Shown: positions 48,069 through 57,515, counted from the stretch's first letter. The stretch: DNA of 64,000 nt from JBOGXF01 sp050694275 (GCA_050694275.1 JBOGXF010000053.1:1-64000), one strand, 5' to 3'. A program made the numbers and translations. The notes: a model not told the origin generated them from the sequence alone.

Positions 48069-48152
48069 GCCGGGGTGGCCAAACTGGTAGAGGCGATGGA
48101 TTCAAAATCCATTGGGCTTCGGCCCGTGCGGGTTCGAGTCCCGCCCCCGGCA
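48069..48152 (+). tRNA. tRNA-Leu (anticodon CAA)
   Basis: The 84-base gene folds as a class II tRNA: acceptor stem GCCGGGG with CCCCGGC, anticodon stem ATGGA/TCCAT with loop TTCAAAA giving anticodon CAA, a long variable arm (GGGCTTCGGCCC), and T arm GCGGG-TTCGAGT-CCCGC. The discriminator is A, as in leucine tRNAs. The full CCA end is not encoded (ACCG). The last 11 bases before the end are repeated immediately downstream. Confidence 0.95.
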
Positions 48153-48165
48153 CCGCCCCCGGCAC
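48143..48165. repeat. Tandem duplication of the tRNA-Leu 3' end
   Basis: GCCCCCGGCAC at 48143-48153, the end of the tRNA gene, recurs at 48155-48165. tRNA 3' ends are common attachment sites, so a short repeat here could be the scar of a lost integrated element. It is short enough to be slippage. Confidence 0.55.
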
Positions 48166-48548
48166 TCGTTTGGCCAAAAACCACCGCACGTGTGGCTAAC
48201 GGCAAAAAGAGCTCACGTGCGAGCGCGCGGCTTGCTCGGAAGGTTCTCGAAGGAGGGGTCGCGGGGAGGATCGACGCCGGTCGGTGCGGCGCGGATGTGC
48301 GGCGATGCTTACGGGCGAGGTCTGCGGCCCTTCTGAATCCTGATCTGTCTCATCGTTCTCTCCCCCCGGAGCAGGCGATGTATTTACTGTTTCATTCATC
48401 GGTCAACATCCCGCGGATTTAAGAAAAATCGCATCGGCATTACTACGTATGTGTCTAGATTTGCCCGGTAGCGGGGCATAGTCATTTCGAGTCATTTCTG
48501 AGTAGCCCTGCAAGCAAAACAACCCGGCCCGAGCGGGCGGGGCCCTTC
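48153..48548. other. Gene-free region between tRNA-Leu and trpA
   Basis: About 400 bases without a convincing gene. Base composition drops in AT-richer patches around 48360-48520 relative to the neighbouring genes, and the short open frames have no ribosome binding site or recognisable product. It holds the repeat of the tRNA end at its left and the trp terminator at its right. It may be decayed foreign DNA. Confidence 0.5.
48514..48541 (-). terminator. Intrinsic terminator after trpA
   Basis: On the minus strand CCCGCCCG pairs with CGGGCCGGG (one bulge) around CT, followed by TTGTTTTGC. It lies just beyond the trpA stop and ends the trpCBA transcript. Confidence 0.7.
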
Positions 48549-49322
48549 TTAGGCGTCGAGGGCCGCTCGCACCTCGGCGAGGAAGGTGGCAGCGGCCTCG
48601 GCCCCCTGCTCAAGAACGAGGCGCACGACGGCGCTTCCGATCACCACGCCGTCGGCCGTGGCCACCGCGGCACGCGCCTGCTCCGGTGTCGAAACGCCGA
48701 TGCCGACGACCACCGGGAGCGAGGTCGCCCGGCGACACGATTCGACAACCTTGGCGGCGCGTTCCGAGAGCTGCTCGCGCGTCCCGGTGACCCCGAGGGT
48801 AGATACCGCGTAGACGAACCCCGTGGCGGTCGCGACGATCGCATCCACGCGCTCGGGCGGGGACGTGGGCGCGACGAGCGGAACCCACGCGAGCCCCTCT
48901 TCCGCAGCGGCACGGCGCAGGTCGCCCGACTCCTCGACCGGAAGGTCGGGGACGATCAGACCGGCGAGGCCGGCCTTAGCGGCGCGGCGACAGAACTCCT
49001 TCTCTCCCGTCCGGTGGATCGGGTTGTAGTACGTCATCGCGACCGAGGGCACGTCGAGATCGACCGTGGCGGCGAGATCGAGAGCGTCGAGAGGCCGGAC
49101 GCCCAGGGCTATGGCGCGCTCGCCGGCGGCGGCGATGACCGGTCCGTCCATCAGCGGATCCGAGTAGGGAAGCCCGATCTCGCATGCGTCGGCGTGACGG
49201 GCGACGGCTGCGAACGCGACCCCAAACGACGCGGGCTCGGGAATACCGGCCATGAGGTACGGCACGAGCAACTTGTGTCCCCGCGCGCGGAGGCCGTCGA
49301 GGTGCTCGAGCAAGCGGATCAC
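48549..49322 (-). CDS. trpA: Tryptophan synthase alpha subunit
   Basis: Cleaves indole-3-glycerol phosphate to indole, which is passed to TrpB. The 257-residue TIM barrel has the catalytic Glu and Asp in [17 protein letters not shown], the flexible loop near residues 165-180 ([16 protein letters not shown]), and phosphate site [13 protein letters not shown]. Its ATG overlaps the trpB stop by 4 bases. It is the last gene of the trp block, followed by a terminator. Confidence 0.96.
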   Translation of the reverse strand: MIRLLEHLDGLRARGHKLLVPYLMAGIPEPASFGVAFAAVARHADACEIGLPYSDPLMDGPVIAAAGERAIALGVRPLDALDLAATVDLDVPSVAMTYYNPIHRTGEKEFCRRAAKAGLAGLIVPDLPVEESGDLRRAAAEEGLAWVPLVAPTSPPERVDAIVATATGFVYAVSTLGVTGTREQLSERAAKVVESCRRATSLPVVVGIGVSTPEQARAAVATADGVVIGSAVVRLVLEQGAEAAATFLAEVRAALDA

Positions 49323-50497
49323 TCCCCGAGCGCCTCCGCGACCGTCGCCACGTCCTTGTCGCCGCGTCCGGACAACCCGATGAGCAGTAGTTCCTTATCG
49401 GCGCCGGCGCGCAGCGCGTAAGCGATCGCGTGAGCAGGTTCGAGTGCCGGGATGATTCCCTCGGTCTCGGACAGGATCCCGAACGCGGCGAGCGCCTCCT
49501 CGTCGGTCGCCGTCGTGTAAGTCGCCCGTCCCGAGGACGAGAGCCATGCATGTTCCGGTCCCACTCCCGGGTAATCGAGTCCGGCGGAGATCGAGTGCGC
49601 GTGAGCAATGAGGCCCTCGTCGTCTTGCAGCACGAGGCTGCGCGCGCCGTGGAGCACGCCGGGCTCCCCCCGATTGATCGACGCGCCGTGACGGCCGTCG
49701 AGACCCTCCCCGGCAGCCTCGACTCCCGTGAGTCGGACGGCCTCATCCCGATAGAAGCCTCGGAACAGCCCGATGGCATTCGATCCCCCGCCCACGCACG
49801 CCACGACCTCGTCGGGGAGACGGCCCTCGGACTCGAGGACCTGGGCGCGCGCCTCGGTGCCGATAACGGTCTGGAGCCATGCGACCAGCTCGGGATAGGG
49901 ATGGGGACCGACGACTGAACCGATGACGTAATGGGTGTCTTCGACATGGGTGACCCAGTCGCGCAGGGCCTCGTTGATCGCGTCCTTGAGTGTCGCGGAC
50001 CCTGCCTCGACGGGCACGACCTCGGCGCCGAGCAGGCGCATCCGCACGACGTTGAGGTGCTGGCGTCGGACATCGACCGCTCCCATGAAGACGACACACG
50101 GAAGCCCGAAGTACGCCGCCGCGGTCGCGGTGGCGACGCCGTGTTGACCCGCTCCGGTCTCCGCGATCACGCGTGTCTTCCCCATGCGCTTTGCCAGAAG
50201 CACCTGCCCGAGCGTGTTGTTGATCTTGTGTGCACCGGTGTGGGCGAGATCCTCCCGCTTGAGGAGCACCTTGCACCCGACCCGCTCCGATAGCCGCTCC
50301 GCGAAGTAGAGGGGCGTGGGCCGACCGACGACGTCTCGGTAGAGCCGGTCGAGCTCCGTCGCGAATCCGTCGTCGGCGCGCGCCGCCTCCCACTCCCGTT
50401 CGAGCTCGTTCAGCGCGGCCATGAGGGCCTCGGGGACGTAGCGCCCGCCGAACTCGCCGAATCGCCCGTGCTCGTCGGGCACCCGGCCGGTCTTCAT
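49319..50497 (-). CDS. trpB: Tryptophan synthase beta subunit
   Basis: PLP enzyme that joins indole with serine. The 392 residues include the PLP lysine in [17 protein letters not shown] near residue 85, the catalytic Glu region ETGAGQHG, and the PLP phosphate loop GGGSNAIG. It starts with the TrpB1-type sequence ([14 protein letters not shown]), so it is the normal partner of TrpA. It overlaps both trpC and trpA by 4 bases, consistent with coupled translation. Confidence 0.97.
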   Translation of the reverse strand: MKTGRVPDEHGRFGEFGGRYVPEALMAALNELEREWEAARADDGFATELDRLYRDVVGRPTPLYFAERLSERVGCKVLLKREDLAHTGAHKINNTLGQVLLAKRMGKTRVIAETGAGQHGVATATAAAYFGLPCVVFMGAVDVRRQHLNVVRMRLLGAEVVPVEAGSATLKDAINEALRDWVTHVEDTHYVIGSVVGPHPYPELVAWLQTVIGTEARAQVLESEGRLPDEVVACVGGGSNAIGLFRGFYRDEAVRLTGVEAAGEGLDGRHGASINRGEPGVLHGARSLVLQDDEGLIAHAHSISAGLDYPGVGPEHAWLSSSGRATYTTATDEEALAAFGILSETEGIIPALEPAHAIAYALRAGADKELLLIGLSGRGDKDVATVAEALGE

Positions 50498-51267
50498 GGC
50501 CGGCCGAGCAGCTCTCGGAGCTTGGCGGCCGGGTCCGACGCGGTGACGAGGCTTTCGCCCACCAGCACCGCGTGCGCGCCGGCCGCGGCGAGCTCGTTCA
50601 CCTCGGCGCGCGTGGAAACCCCCGACAGCGCGACCACCGTCGTCCCCTCCGGCACCTGGGGAGCAAGCTTTGCCGTGCGTTCCGGATCGACCTCGAAGGT
50701 TTCGAGATCTCGATGGTTCACCCCGATGAGCGCGGCACCCGCTTCGAGGGCGCGCGCCAGGTCGGACTCGTCGTAGACCTCGACCAGGGCGTCCATCCCA
50801 AGAGCACGCGAGGCAGTTAAAAGACGGCCGAGCTCGTCGCCGAGGATCCGAACGATGAGTAACACCGCGTCGGCCCCCTCGGCGCGCGATTCGAGCACCT
50901 GCATCTCGTCGAGGATGAAGTCCTTCCGGAGCACGGGCAGGCGGGCGCTTCTCGCCCCGTAGAGGTCCTCGAGCGATCCCCTGAAGTAGTCGGGCTCGGT
51001 CAGCACCGATATCGCCGACGCCCCGCCGCGGGCATAGTCGGATGCGATGGCCGATGCGTTCAACTCGCGGTTGAGATCGCCCCTCGCCGGGGTCGCGCGC
51101 TTTATCTCGGCGATGATCGCGACGGCATCTCCATCAAGCGAACCCCGGAAACCGCGCGGCTCCTCGGCGGCCGCGAGACGTTGCTCGAGCGCCTCGGGCG
51201 TGACGCGCTGCTTCAACAGCTCGATTCGAGCTCTGGTCGAGGCCATGAGATCGTCAAGAAAAGTCAT
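50494..51267 (-). CDS. trpC: Indole-3-glycerol phosphate synthase
   Basis: Closes the indole ring in tryptophan synthesis. The 257-residue TIM barrel shows [16 protein letters not shown], the substrate lysine [12 protein letters not shown] and [15 protein letters not shown]. It is TrpC alone, with no fused TrpF. The gene lies 11 bases after the M28-like lipoprotein gene and overlaps trpB by 4 bases. trpD and trpF are not in the window; the TrpF step may be done by the HisA protein at 56173-56943. Confidence 0.96.
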   Translation of the reverse strand: MTFLDDLMASTRARIELLKQRVTPEALEQRLAAAEEPRGFRGSLDGDAVAIIAEIKRATPARGDLNRELNASAIASDYARGGASAISVLTEPDYFRGSLEDLYGARSARLPVLRKDFILDEMQVLESRAEGADAVLLIVRILGDELGRLLTASRALGMDALVEVYDESDLARALEAGAALIGVNHRDLETFEVDPERTAKLAPQVPEGTTVVALSGVSTRAEVNELAAAGAHAVLVGESLVTASDPAAKLRELLGRP

Positions 51268-51278
51268 GACACGCGACC

Positions 51279-52034
51279 CTACCCGGCCCCCGTCGTGAGG
51301 TAGTGGAGCAGCGCGTCACCAACCGCGTCGGCACCTCCGGCGACGACCGCCGCCTCGAAGCCGGCGGCCTCGAACACCTCGCGCGTCGGGCTCTCAAACC
51401 CAATCGTGGTGCGTGCGCCCGGGCCATTGATCTCGCCGGCACGATCACCATCCACAACCAGACCGCCCGTCTTCGACACGGTGGAGAGAACGATCACGAA
51501 CGGCTTTCGCTCCTGGTCGCGGAGGTATTGCACCAGTCGCCGGGAACCGAGCCGGCCCCCCTCGGTTTCGGCCTTCTCGGCCCCAAGGGCGGCGAACGAT
51601 ACCCCGTGATCTTCGTTAGCTACGCGCAGCGCGCGGGCGAGCTCGAGCCAGACCCCGATTGCGAGACCGCTCGGATCCTCGTCGGGCCCGGTGTCGTACG
51701 AGACCACGACGACGACTTGCGGCTCGGAGGCACCGGGGGGCAGGGCGATCACGTTGGTCGAGCGCACGAGGTTCCCTACCGGGACGCCGTCGAGCAAGGT
51801 CGCGTATCCGGCGTTCCCGAGATGGCCGAGGAGGTAGGTCGCGGCAACCTGCTCCTCCTGCGACCCGGCCCGGCGAGTCGGCACGTCCACGTCGAATTGC
51901 TCGGCGTGGCGAGTGACGATCTCGGGCTGGATGGTCGGGGGCCCCGAGGGGGTCGCCTCGGGCCGGCGGGTGACGTCGGAGCCGCACGCAGTGGTGGCCA
52001 ACGCGATTGCCGCCACTAAAACAATCGACTTCAT
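51279..52034 (-). CDS. M28-peptidase-like lipoprotein, probably catalytically altered
   Basis: The 251-residue lipoprotein (lipobox LATTAC) has an M28 aminopeptidase-type fold pattern: AATYLLGHLGNAGY, then VVVVVSYDTGPDEDPSGLAIGVWLELARAL and GAEKAETEGGRLGSRRLV. In active M28 enzymes the first zinc ligand is a His in HYD; here it is Ser (SYD), and the paired glutamates are disturbed, so it may be inactive. Start at the ATG at 52034 before the signal sequence; the much longer open frame upstream is antisense to the PRC-barrel gene and out of frame with trpE. It lies 11 bases before trpC. Confidence 0.75.
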   Translation of the reverse strand: MKSIVLVAAIALATTACGSDVTRRPEATPSGPPTIQPEIVTRHAEQFDVDVPTRRAGSQEEQVAATYLLGHLGNAGYATLLDGVPVGNLVRSTNVIALPPGASEPQVVVVVSYDTGPDEDPSGLAIGVWLELARALRVANEDHGVSFAALGAEKAETEGGRLGSRRLVQYLRDQERKPFVIVLSTVSKTGGLVVDGDRAGEINGPGARTTIGFESPTREVFEAAGFEAAVVAGGADAVGDALLHYLTTGAG

Positions 52035-52063
52035 GCCCACAGCTTGCCAGCAGCGCGCTCGCT

Positions 52064-52069
52064 TACGAT
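52064..52069 (+). promoter_or_regulatory. Putative -10 box (TACGAT) of the PRC-barrel gene
   Basis: TACGAT ends 7 bases before the ATG at 52077, with no ribosome binding site: another likely leaderless start. Confidence 0.4.
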
Positions 52070-52076
52070 CCTCGTC

Positions 52077-52337
52077 ATGAGCGATCGCTCCATAGCGTGG
52101 TCTGGTCTCGAGCGAGGCACCTCGGTGTACGCGTCCGGCGGCGAAGAGATCGGCAAGGTCACCGACGTCGTCGCCGACGAACAGAAGGACATCTTCTCCG
52201 GGATTGCGATCCGCACCGGATTGTTCGAGTCCGACGTCTTCGTCCCGGCCGATCTCATCGCCGAGCTCACGGAGGCCGCGGTCCGGCTGACGATCTCGGC
52301 GAACCAAGCCGAGGCCCTCAAACCCTACGAGCCCTAA
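52077..52337 (+). CDS. PRC-barrel domain protein
   Basis: An 86-residue protein consisting of a single PRC-barrel-like beta domain (GTSVYASGGEEIGKVTDVVADEQKD and FVPADLIAELTEAAVRLT). This fold occurs in the photosynthetic reaction centre H subunit and in RimM; stand-alone forms are common in Actinobacteria and have no assigned job. It is the only plus-strand gene in the his/trp block, divergent from the M28-like gene and convergent with trpE, and it separates trpE from trpC. Confidence 0.82.
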   Translation: MSDRSIAWSGLERGTSVYASGGEEIGKVTDVVADEQKDIFSGIAIRTGLFESDVFVPADLIAELTEAAVRLTISANQAEALKPYEP

Positions 52338-52344
52338 ACCTCTC

Positions 52345-52395
52345 CGCCGAGTGGTCTGTGAGGGGGCCTGGAGCCGACCTATCGACCACTCGGCG
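52345..52395. repeat. Inverted repeat of the CCGAGTGGTC family, between the PRC-barrel gene and trpE
   Basis: CGCCGAGTGGTC (52345-52356) is perfectly inverted at 52384-52395. The arm core GCCGAGTGGTC is the same as at 34740-34788, 17.6 kb away, and both lie between convergent genes. It probably works as a two-way terminator and may be a dispersed repeat. Confidence 0.75.
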
Positions 52396-52411
52396 CCCGG
52401 ACGGGGGGCTG

Positions 52412-53911
52412 CTAGTCCCGGAGCGCGTTGTGGGCCGCGACCGCCTTGAGCACACCCTCGGCCTTGCGCCGGGTCTCGTCCGCTTCGCTCTCCGCCACCG
52501 AGTCCGCTACGACTCCGGCCCCCGCCTGGACGTAGGCCCGGCCGTTCGTCGCCACCACGGTGCGGATCGCAATGCACGTGTCGAGGTTGCCGGAGAAGTC
52601 GAAATACCCCACGACCCCGGCGTATGGGCCGCGGCGAGTGACTTCGAGAGCGTCGATGATCTCCATCGCTCGCACCTTGGGGGCCCCGGACACCGTGCCG
52701 GCCGGAAAGCACGCTGCCAGAGCGTCGAAAGCGGTCCGGTCGGGAGCGAGCCGGCCGCTGACGCTCGACACGATGTGCATCACGTGCGAATAGCGCTCGA
52801 CCACCATCAGCTCGTCGACGTTCACCGTGCCGTAGCGAGCCACCCGGCCGACGTCGTTTCGAGCGAGATCGACGAGCATCACGTGCTCGGCTCGCTCTTT
52901 CTCGTCGGCGAGAAGCGACTCTTCGAGGGCGCGGTCCTCTTCCTCGGTTCGACCGCGGCGAAGAGTGCCGGCGATTGGACGCGCCACGATGAGATCGCCC
53001 TCCACTCGCACCAGAGGCTCCGGAGAGGAACCCGCGATCTCGATGGTGTCCGCCCGTCCTTCGGGACCGAACCTGAGGAAATACATATAAGGGCTCGGGT
53101 TGAGCATGCGCAGCGCGCGGTAGGCGCCGAACACTGAGCCGTCCACCGGGGTTTCGAAGCGACGCGACGGGACCACCTGGAAGATGTCGCCGGCGAAGAT
53201 GTGTTCCTTCGCCAGTTCCACCCATTTGGCGTACTCGTCGTCGTCGACGACCGAAGAGAACTCGACCGGCAGGTCCAGGTCCGGCGAGAACGACGGTGCC
53301 GATAGCGGTGCCGACAGCCGATCGATCATCTCTTCGCATCTCCCCACCGCCTCGTCGTAGGCCGCTTTCGGATCGTCGGGCGTCGCGACGTTGGTGATGA
53401 CGAAAGCGCGTTGCGCAAGGTGATCGAAAACCACAAACGTGCGCGTGAGCAGAAGGGCCAGGTCCGGGAGCCCGAGATCGTCCGGCGGGGGGTCCGGCAA
53501 TCGCTCGAGCTCGCGGACGCAGTCGTAACCCAGGAAGCCCACGGCCCCGCCGTGAAGCGGTGGGAGCCCCTCGAGCCGCGGCGAGGTGCATCTCGAAAGA
53601 AGCCGCTTAACGTACGCGAGCGGCCCCTCGCCCGCTTCGGGCACCACCGGAGGGTTGCCCTCCACTTCGACCTCGCCATGCCGGGCCGTCACGAACGCGA
53701 ACGCGTCGCCTCCGAGAAACGAGTAGCGCGCCCAGCGTTCCCCTCCCTCGACGCTTTCGAGAAGAAACGCGTTGTCGAGGTCGCGGCCGACTCGCAGGTA
53801 TGCGGCGACGGGAGTCTGTGTGTCTGCAAGAATCTCGCGCCACACGGGAACGACGGTGTAGCGACTGCACAGGGCCTCGAACTCGGCCCGGTCCGGAAGG
53901 TAGTTGCTCAC
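52412..53911 (-). CDS. trpE: Anthranilate synthase component I
   Basis: Converts chorismate to anthranilate with ammonia or with glutamine through TrpG. The 499 residues have the N-terminal tryptophan-binding motif [16 protein letters not shown] for feedback control and a C-terminal chorismate domain with [28 protein letters not shown] and [16 protein letters not shown]. Start at the GTG at 53911, overlapping the hisI stop (GTGA); the longer frame upstream lies within hisI. trpG and trpD are not nearby. Confidence 0.95.
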   Translation of the reverse strand: MSNYLPDRAEFEALCSRYTVVPVWREILADTQTPVAAYLRVGRDLDNAFLLESVEGGERWARYSFLGGDAFAFVTARHGEVEVEGNPPVVPEAGEGPLAYVKRLLSRCTSPRLEGLPPLHGGAVGFLGYDCVRELERLPDPPPDDLGLPDLALLLTRTFVVFDHLAQRAFVITNVATPDDPKAAYDEAVGRCEEMIDRLSAPLSAPSFSPDLDLPVEFSSVVDDDEYAKWVELAKEHIFAGDIFQVVPSRRFETPVDGSVFGAYRALRMLNPSPYMYFLRFGPEGRADTIEIAGSSPEPLVRVEGDLIVARPIAGTLRRGRTEEEDRALEESLLADEKERAEHVMLVDLARNDVGRVARYGTVNVDELMVVERYSHVMHIVSSVSGRLAPDRTAFDALAACFPAGTVSGAPKVRAMEIIDALEVTRRGPYAGVVGYFDFSGNLDTCIAIRTVVATNGRAYVQAGAGVVADSVAESEADETRRKAEGVLKAVAAHNALRD

Positions 53912-54240
53912 GATTGCCGGGAGCGGTCGAACGATCGAAAAAAGCACGAGTACTCCCCGGTGTGGCACGCGGGGCCCTGTGGCTCCACGAGCATCAACAG
54001 CGCGTCTGCGTCGCAGTCGTACCGGACCTCGACCACCCTCTGCGTGTTGCCAGAGGTAGCCCCTTTGTTCCAGTACTCGCGCCGCGATCTGCTCCAGAAC
54101 CACGTCGTTTTCGACTCGAGAGTTCGGCGCACCGCCTCGGCGTCGACGTAGGCAAGCATCAGGACCTCTTTGGTCTTTGCGTCCTGGACGATCGCCGGCG
54201 CAAGCCCCTTTTCGTCGTAGACGAGGTCTTCCGGGCGCAT
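53908..54240 (-). CDS. hisI: Phosphoribosyl-AMP cyclohydrolase
   Basis: Third step of histidine synthesis, opening the adenine ring of PR-AMP. The 110-residue zinc enzyme shows [17 protein letters not shown], the metal-binding DCDADAL and [10 protein letters not shown]. It is the cyclohydrolase alone, without a fused HisE. The gene lies 2 bases after the M24 peptidase gene and overlaps trpE by 4 bases, joining his and trp genes in one likely transcript. Confidence 0.95.
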   Translation of the reverse strand: MRPEDLVYDEKGLAPAIVQDAKTKEVLMLAYVDAEAVRRTLESKTTWFWSRSRREYWNKGATSGNTQRVVEVRYDCDADALLMLVEPQGPACHTGEYSCFFRSFDRSRQS

Positions 54241-54242
54241 GG

Positions 54243-55379
54243 CTATAGCTCCAGGTCGTAGGGGAAGGGGTCGGTGAAGTGCTCGACGCGGTCTTCCGTC
54301 ACGAGGACGGTGTCTTCGAGCCTTACTCCCCCGATCCCGAAGAAGTAGAGGCCCGGCTCGACGGCGACGACGTCGCCGGCCACGAGTGCATCGGCGCGAC
54401 CTCTCAAGTTGGGTTTCTCGTGCACCTCGAGGCCGACCCCGTGCCCGAGGGCATGAGAGAAGCCCTCCTTGAGCTGCCCTGGATCGTGTTTCTGCGTGGG
54501 AAACCCCTGTTCGTGGAAATACCCGGCGACTCGCAGGTAGGCATCGTCGGCTCCGGGCCTCAGGGCGTCAAACGCGATGTCGAGGGCGGTCCGGCAGTGG
54601 CGGTGCAACTCCCGCACTTCGGTCGACGGCTCGCCGGAAACGAACGTGCGGGTCATGTCGGTGTAGGCGCCCGTTCTGCGATCGCGCGGGTAGCAGTCGA
54701 TCACGATGGTCGCGTTTGGAGCGATCGGCCCCCGGCCCGGGTCGTGGCCCCTCAAACAGGCGTCCCCGCACTGGACGAGGATCTCCTCGCTCTCGGCCCC
54801 GAGGGAGATCAGTTCGTTGCTCATCGCCTCCCTTATCCACTCCGCGGTAAGCACGTCGCCATCGAAACGAAGCTCGCCCCTAAACGTGGGCTCGGCCTCG
54901 CGTATCATGCGCGCCGCGACGAGCATCGCCGTGTCTGCCGCTCTCTGGGCCCGCTCGATGCCTTCGATTTCCCAAGGGGCCTTCTGCCGTCTTCTTTCGG
55001 ACCACGCTTCGGCGTCGATTTGTACCTCGATGCCCTTGCGGCGCAGATAATCGGCAACCAACACATCGAGCGTCGGAGGCACTGCGACTCTGGACGCACC
55101 CACCCGTTCCAGAGCCCGCGACGCGATCTCCGGCCAGATGTCGTGGTGCGGTACGTCGTGATCGTCGACCAGGTCGCGGTAGCCGAGCGAGTGCGCGTCC
55201 CAGAACTCGTCGATCACGTCATCCCGCCCGGAGAGGAGATCCTTCTCGAGCACAGATCCAACGACCACCCGTTTGCCGTCGTGCTCGATGAAGGCGAGCG
55301 TGTCGCCGACGGGCTCGGCGATCTCGTGCCGCAGCTCGGGGCTCCTCAGGGCATCGCCGTATAAAAAGAAGGTCGTCAT
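54243..55379 (-). CDS. M24 family metallopeptidase (Xaa-Pro peptidase-like) in the his cluster
   Basis: A 378-residue pita-bread-fold enzyme. The C-terminal domain has all five metal ligands of M24: Asp in VIDCYPRD, Asp in YTDMTRTF, His in [13 protein letters not shown], Glu in VEPGLYFFG and Glu in RLEDTV. The N-terminal domain (1-140) is creatinase-like and divergent. It probably cleaves Xaa-Pro dipeptides, but the specificity is not shown. It overlaps hisF by 4 bases and lies 2 bases before hisI, so it is firmly built into the histidine operon, which is unusual. Confidence 0.88.
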   Translation of the reverse strand: MTTFFLYGDALRSPELRHEIAEPVGDTLAFIEHDGKRVVVGSVLEKDLLSGRDDVIDEFWDAHSLGYRDLVDDHDVPHHDIWPEIASRALERVGASRVAVPPTLDVLVADYLRRKGIEVQIDAEAWSERRRQKAPWEIEGIERAQRAADTAMLVAARMIREAEPTFRGELRFDGDVLTAEWIREAMSNELISLGAESEEILVQCGDACLRGHDPGRGPIAPNATIVIDCYPRDRRTGAYTDMTRTFVSGEPSTEVRELHRHCRTALDIAFDALRPGADDAYLRVAGYFHEQGFPTQKHDPGQLKEGFSHALGHGVGLEVHEKPNLRGRADALVAGDVVAVEPGLYFFGIGGVRLEDTVLVTEDRVEHFTDPFPYDLEL

Positions 55380-56149
55380 GGGCGGGGAATCCTAACTGCG
55401 AGGCCGCGCTCCTGAAGCGCTCGCTTGGCGTCGAGGACCGAGAAAATCCCGAAATGGAAGACCGACGCGGCCAGCGCCGCCTCCGCACCGCCCCGCGCGG
55501 GATCGACCGCGTCGGCGAGGTGCTCGGGGGAGCCCGCTCCACCGGACGCGATGACCGGCACACCCACGGCGTCGACCACGCGCCGGGTGAGCTCGAGGTC
55601 GTAACCGTCGGTCGTCCCGTCTCGGTCCATGGAGGTGAGAAGGATCTCGCCGGCCCCCAGATCGCACACCCGCTCGGCCCAGCCGACCGCGTCGAGCCCG
55701 GTCGGAGTCCGGCCGCCCTCCACGCAGACCTCCCAGAAGCCCGCCTTGGAACGGCGCGCGTCAATGGCCGCCACGATGGCCTGGGAGCCGAACTCGTCGG
55801 ACGCAGCGCGCACCAGGAGGGGATCCTCGACGGCCGCGGTGTTCATCGAAACCTTGTCCGCGCCGGCCCGCAGCAGCTTGCGGACGTCGTCCACGTTTCG
55901 GACCCCACCTCCGACCGTGAACGGGATGAACAGGGTCTCGGCCGTTCGGGTCGCGACGTCGTAGATGAGCTCGCGCTCCTCGTGGGACGCGGTGATGTCG
56001 AGGAACACCAGCTCGTCGGCGCCCTCGGCGTCGTAGCGTGCCGCCAGCTCGACCGGATCGCCGGCGTCGCGCAGGTCGACGAACTTGACGCCCTTGACGA
56101 CTCGGCCCTTGTCGACGTCGAGGCAGGGAATGATGCGCTTGGCCAGCAT
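55376..56149 (-). CDS. hisF: Imidazole glycerol phosphate synthase, cyclase subunit
   Basis: Forms imidazole glycerol phosphate and AICAR from PRFAR using ammonia from HisH. The 257-residue TIM barrel has both catalytic aspartates, in [14 protein letters not shown] and VAAIDARR, and the phosphate loops VGGGVRN and ASGGAGS. It lies 23 bases after hisA and its stop overlaps the M24 peptidase start (ATGA). Confidence 0.96.
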   Translation of the reverse strand: MLAKRIIPCLDVDKGRVVKGVKFVDLRDAGDPVELAARYDAEGADELVFLDITASHEERELIYDVATRTAETLFIPFTVGGGVRNVDDVRKLLRAGADKVSMNTAAVEDPLLVRAASDEFGSQAIVAAIDARRSKAGFWEVCVEGGRTPTGLDAVGWAERVCDLGAGEILLTSMDRDGTTDGYDLELTRRVVDAVGVPVIASGGAGSPEHLADAVDPARGGAEAALAASVFHFGIFSVLDAKRALQERGLAVRIPRP

Positions 56150-56172
56150 CTCACCAGGTTACGGTGGGGTGA

Positions 56173-56943
56173 TTACTCGGGGGGCAGCGGCTCTTCGGCT
56201 TCCAGCGCCGCGGCCTCGTCGGCCGCCCAGTTGGCCTCGGCGACCCCAAACTTCTGCTCGTAGAGGGCGCGGCCCACGATCGCTCCCCGAAGGCCGAGCG
56301 AGTGCAGGCGCGCCACGGAGCGGAGCTCCTCGAGCGAACCGATTCCCCCCGACGCGATGACCGGCAGGGCGGTGGTCTCCGCGAGCCGGATGAGCCCACC
56401 GACGTTCGGGCCCGACATCGTCCCGTCGCGGGTCACGTCGGTGTAGATGAACAGACCGACGCCGGCCGACTCGAATCGTTCAACCGCGTCGATCACCGGT
56501 ACGCCACTTCCGACGGTCCAGCCGTGCGACGCGAGCTCCCCGCCACGGGCGTCGAGAGATACGGCGATGCGATCTCCGTATCGTTTACACGCCCGCTCGA
56601 GAGCGGCCGGATCTTCGAGCGCGACCGTCCCCAGCACGGCGCGGCTCGCGCCGGCGGCGATGACCTCCTCGACGTCTTCGAGGCTCCTGAGGCCGCCCCC
56701 CGCCTGAACCGGGCAGGACGCGCGCTTCACCGCTTCGATCACCAGCTCCCGGTTCTCGGCCACTCCCGTCTTCGCGCCGTCGAGATCCACGATGTGAAGC
56801 CAGCGCGCCCCGGCCCGGCAGAAGCCGAGCGCGACCTCGACCGGATCGTCCGAGTAGACGGTCTCGGTCCCGAAACGTCCTTGAAGGAGCCGCACGCAAC
56901 GACCCTCGGAGATGTCGACCGCGGGCAAGACCGCGAAGGTCAT
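56173..56943 (-). CDS. hisA: HisA / PriA-type phosphoribosyl isomerase
   Basis: Isomerises ProFAR in histidine synthesis. The 256-residue barrel has the catalytic Asp in LPAVDISEGRCVRLLQG and the second in VSLDARGGELASHGW, plus YTDVTRDGTMSGPN and ASGGIGS. In many Actinobacteria this protein (PriA) also does the TrpF reaction, and no trpF is found here beside trpC. Whether this one is bifunctional cannot be decided by eye. The C-terminus has about 20 extra Ala/Glu residues. It overlaps hisH by 4 bases. Confidence 0.93.
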   Translation of the reverse strand: MTFAVLPAVDISEGRCVRLLQGRFGTETVYSDDPVEVALGFCRAGARWLHIVDLDGAKTGVAENRELVIEAVKRASCPVQAGGGLRSLEDVEEVIAAGASRAVLGTVALEDPAALERACKRYGDRIAVSLDARGGELASHGWTVGSGVPVIDAVERFESAGVGLFIYTDVTRDGTMSGPNVGGLIRLAETTALPVIASGGIGSLEELRSVARLHSLGLRGAIVGRALYEQKFGVAEANWAADEAAALEAEEPLPPE

Positions 56944-57515
56944 GCGGCCGCCTTAGCCCAACGGCTCAACAGATCGATGCCGGCTCGTCCGCTTTTCTCG
57001 GGATGGAATTGCACCGCGGTGATGGATCCGGTCTCGATCCACGCGGCGAACCGATCGCCGTGCTCGCACCATCCCGCAACGTCGGACTCGTCGCTCGGGT
57101 GCGGGGCATATGAATGGTCGAAATAGAAATACTCGTCGTCGACACGATTCCATCCGATGTGAGGCACGGTCACCGACTCGGGAAGTCGAGTCACACTGCC
57201 CGGCACGATGCCGAGTCCTGGGCCCCCGCCGCGCTCCTCGCTCTCGTCAAACAGCACCTGCATACCCAGGCAGATCCCGAGATAGGGACGTTCTTTTGCG
57301 ATCCAGTCCCGCACGGACTCGTCGAGGCCGCCCGACGACAGGTTCGTCACGCACCGGCCGAAGATGCCCTGACCGGGAACGCACATCGCGGCGCACCGGT
57401 CGATCGTGGAACGGTCCGAGGTCAGCACGACGTCCGCTCCGGCGGCCTCGAGCGCCTTGGCGACGCTTCGAAGGTTTCCCATCCCGTGATCGATCAGCGC
57501 CGTCCGAAGGGTCAC
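56940..57515 (-). CDS. hisH: Imidazole glycerol phosphate synthase, glutaminase subunit
   Basis: Supplies ammonia to HisF. The 191-residue class I amidotransferase shows the nucleophile in LGICLGMQVLFD, the catalytic His and Glu in AVQFHPEKSG, and the start LIDHGMGNLRSV. Start at the GTG at 57515, which overlaps the hisB stop (GTGA); the longer frame lies in hisB. The usual oxyanion-strand PGVGAF is PGQGIFG here, a mild variation. Confidence 0.94.
   Translation of the reverse strand: MTLRTALIDHGMGNLRSVAKALEAAGADVVLTSDRSTIDRCAAMCVPGQGIFGRCVTNLSSGGLDESVRDWIAKERPYLGICLGMQVLFDESEERGGGPGLGIVPGSVTRLPESVTVPHIGWNRVDDEYFYFDHSYAPHPSDESDVAGWCEHGDRFAAWIETGSITAVQFHPEKSGRAGIDLLSRWAKAAA

Noticed and set aside
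48075..48422. Open frame of 115 codons over tRNA-Leu and the following gap
   Set aside because: It begins inside the tRNA gene and has no ribosome site or recognisable product.
52035..53591. Upstream extension of the M28-like lipoprotein frame
   Set aside because: It overlaps trpE and the PRC-barrel gene, and the signal sequence begins at 52034, so the upstream part is a shadow.
54828..54836. TTATCCACT, a near match to a DnaA box
   Set aside because: A single site inside the M24 peptidase gene; no cluster, AT-rich unwinding region or dnaA/dnaN genes, so not an origin.
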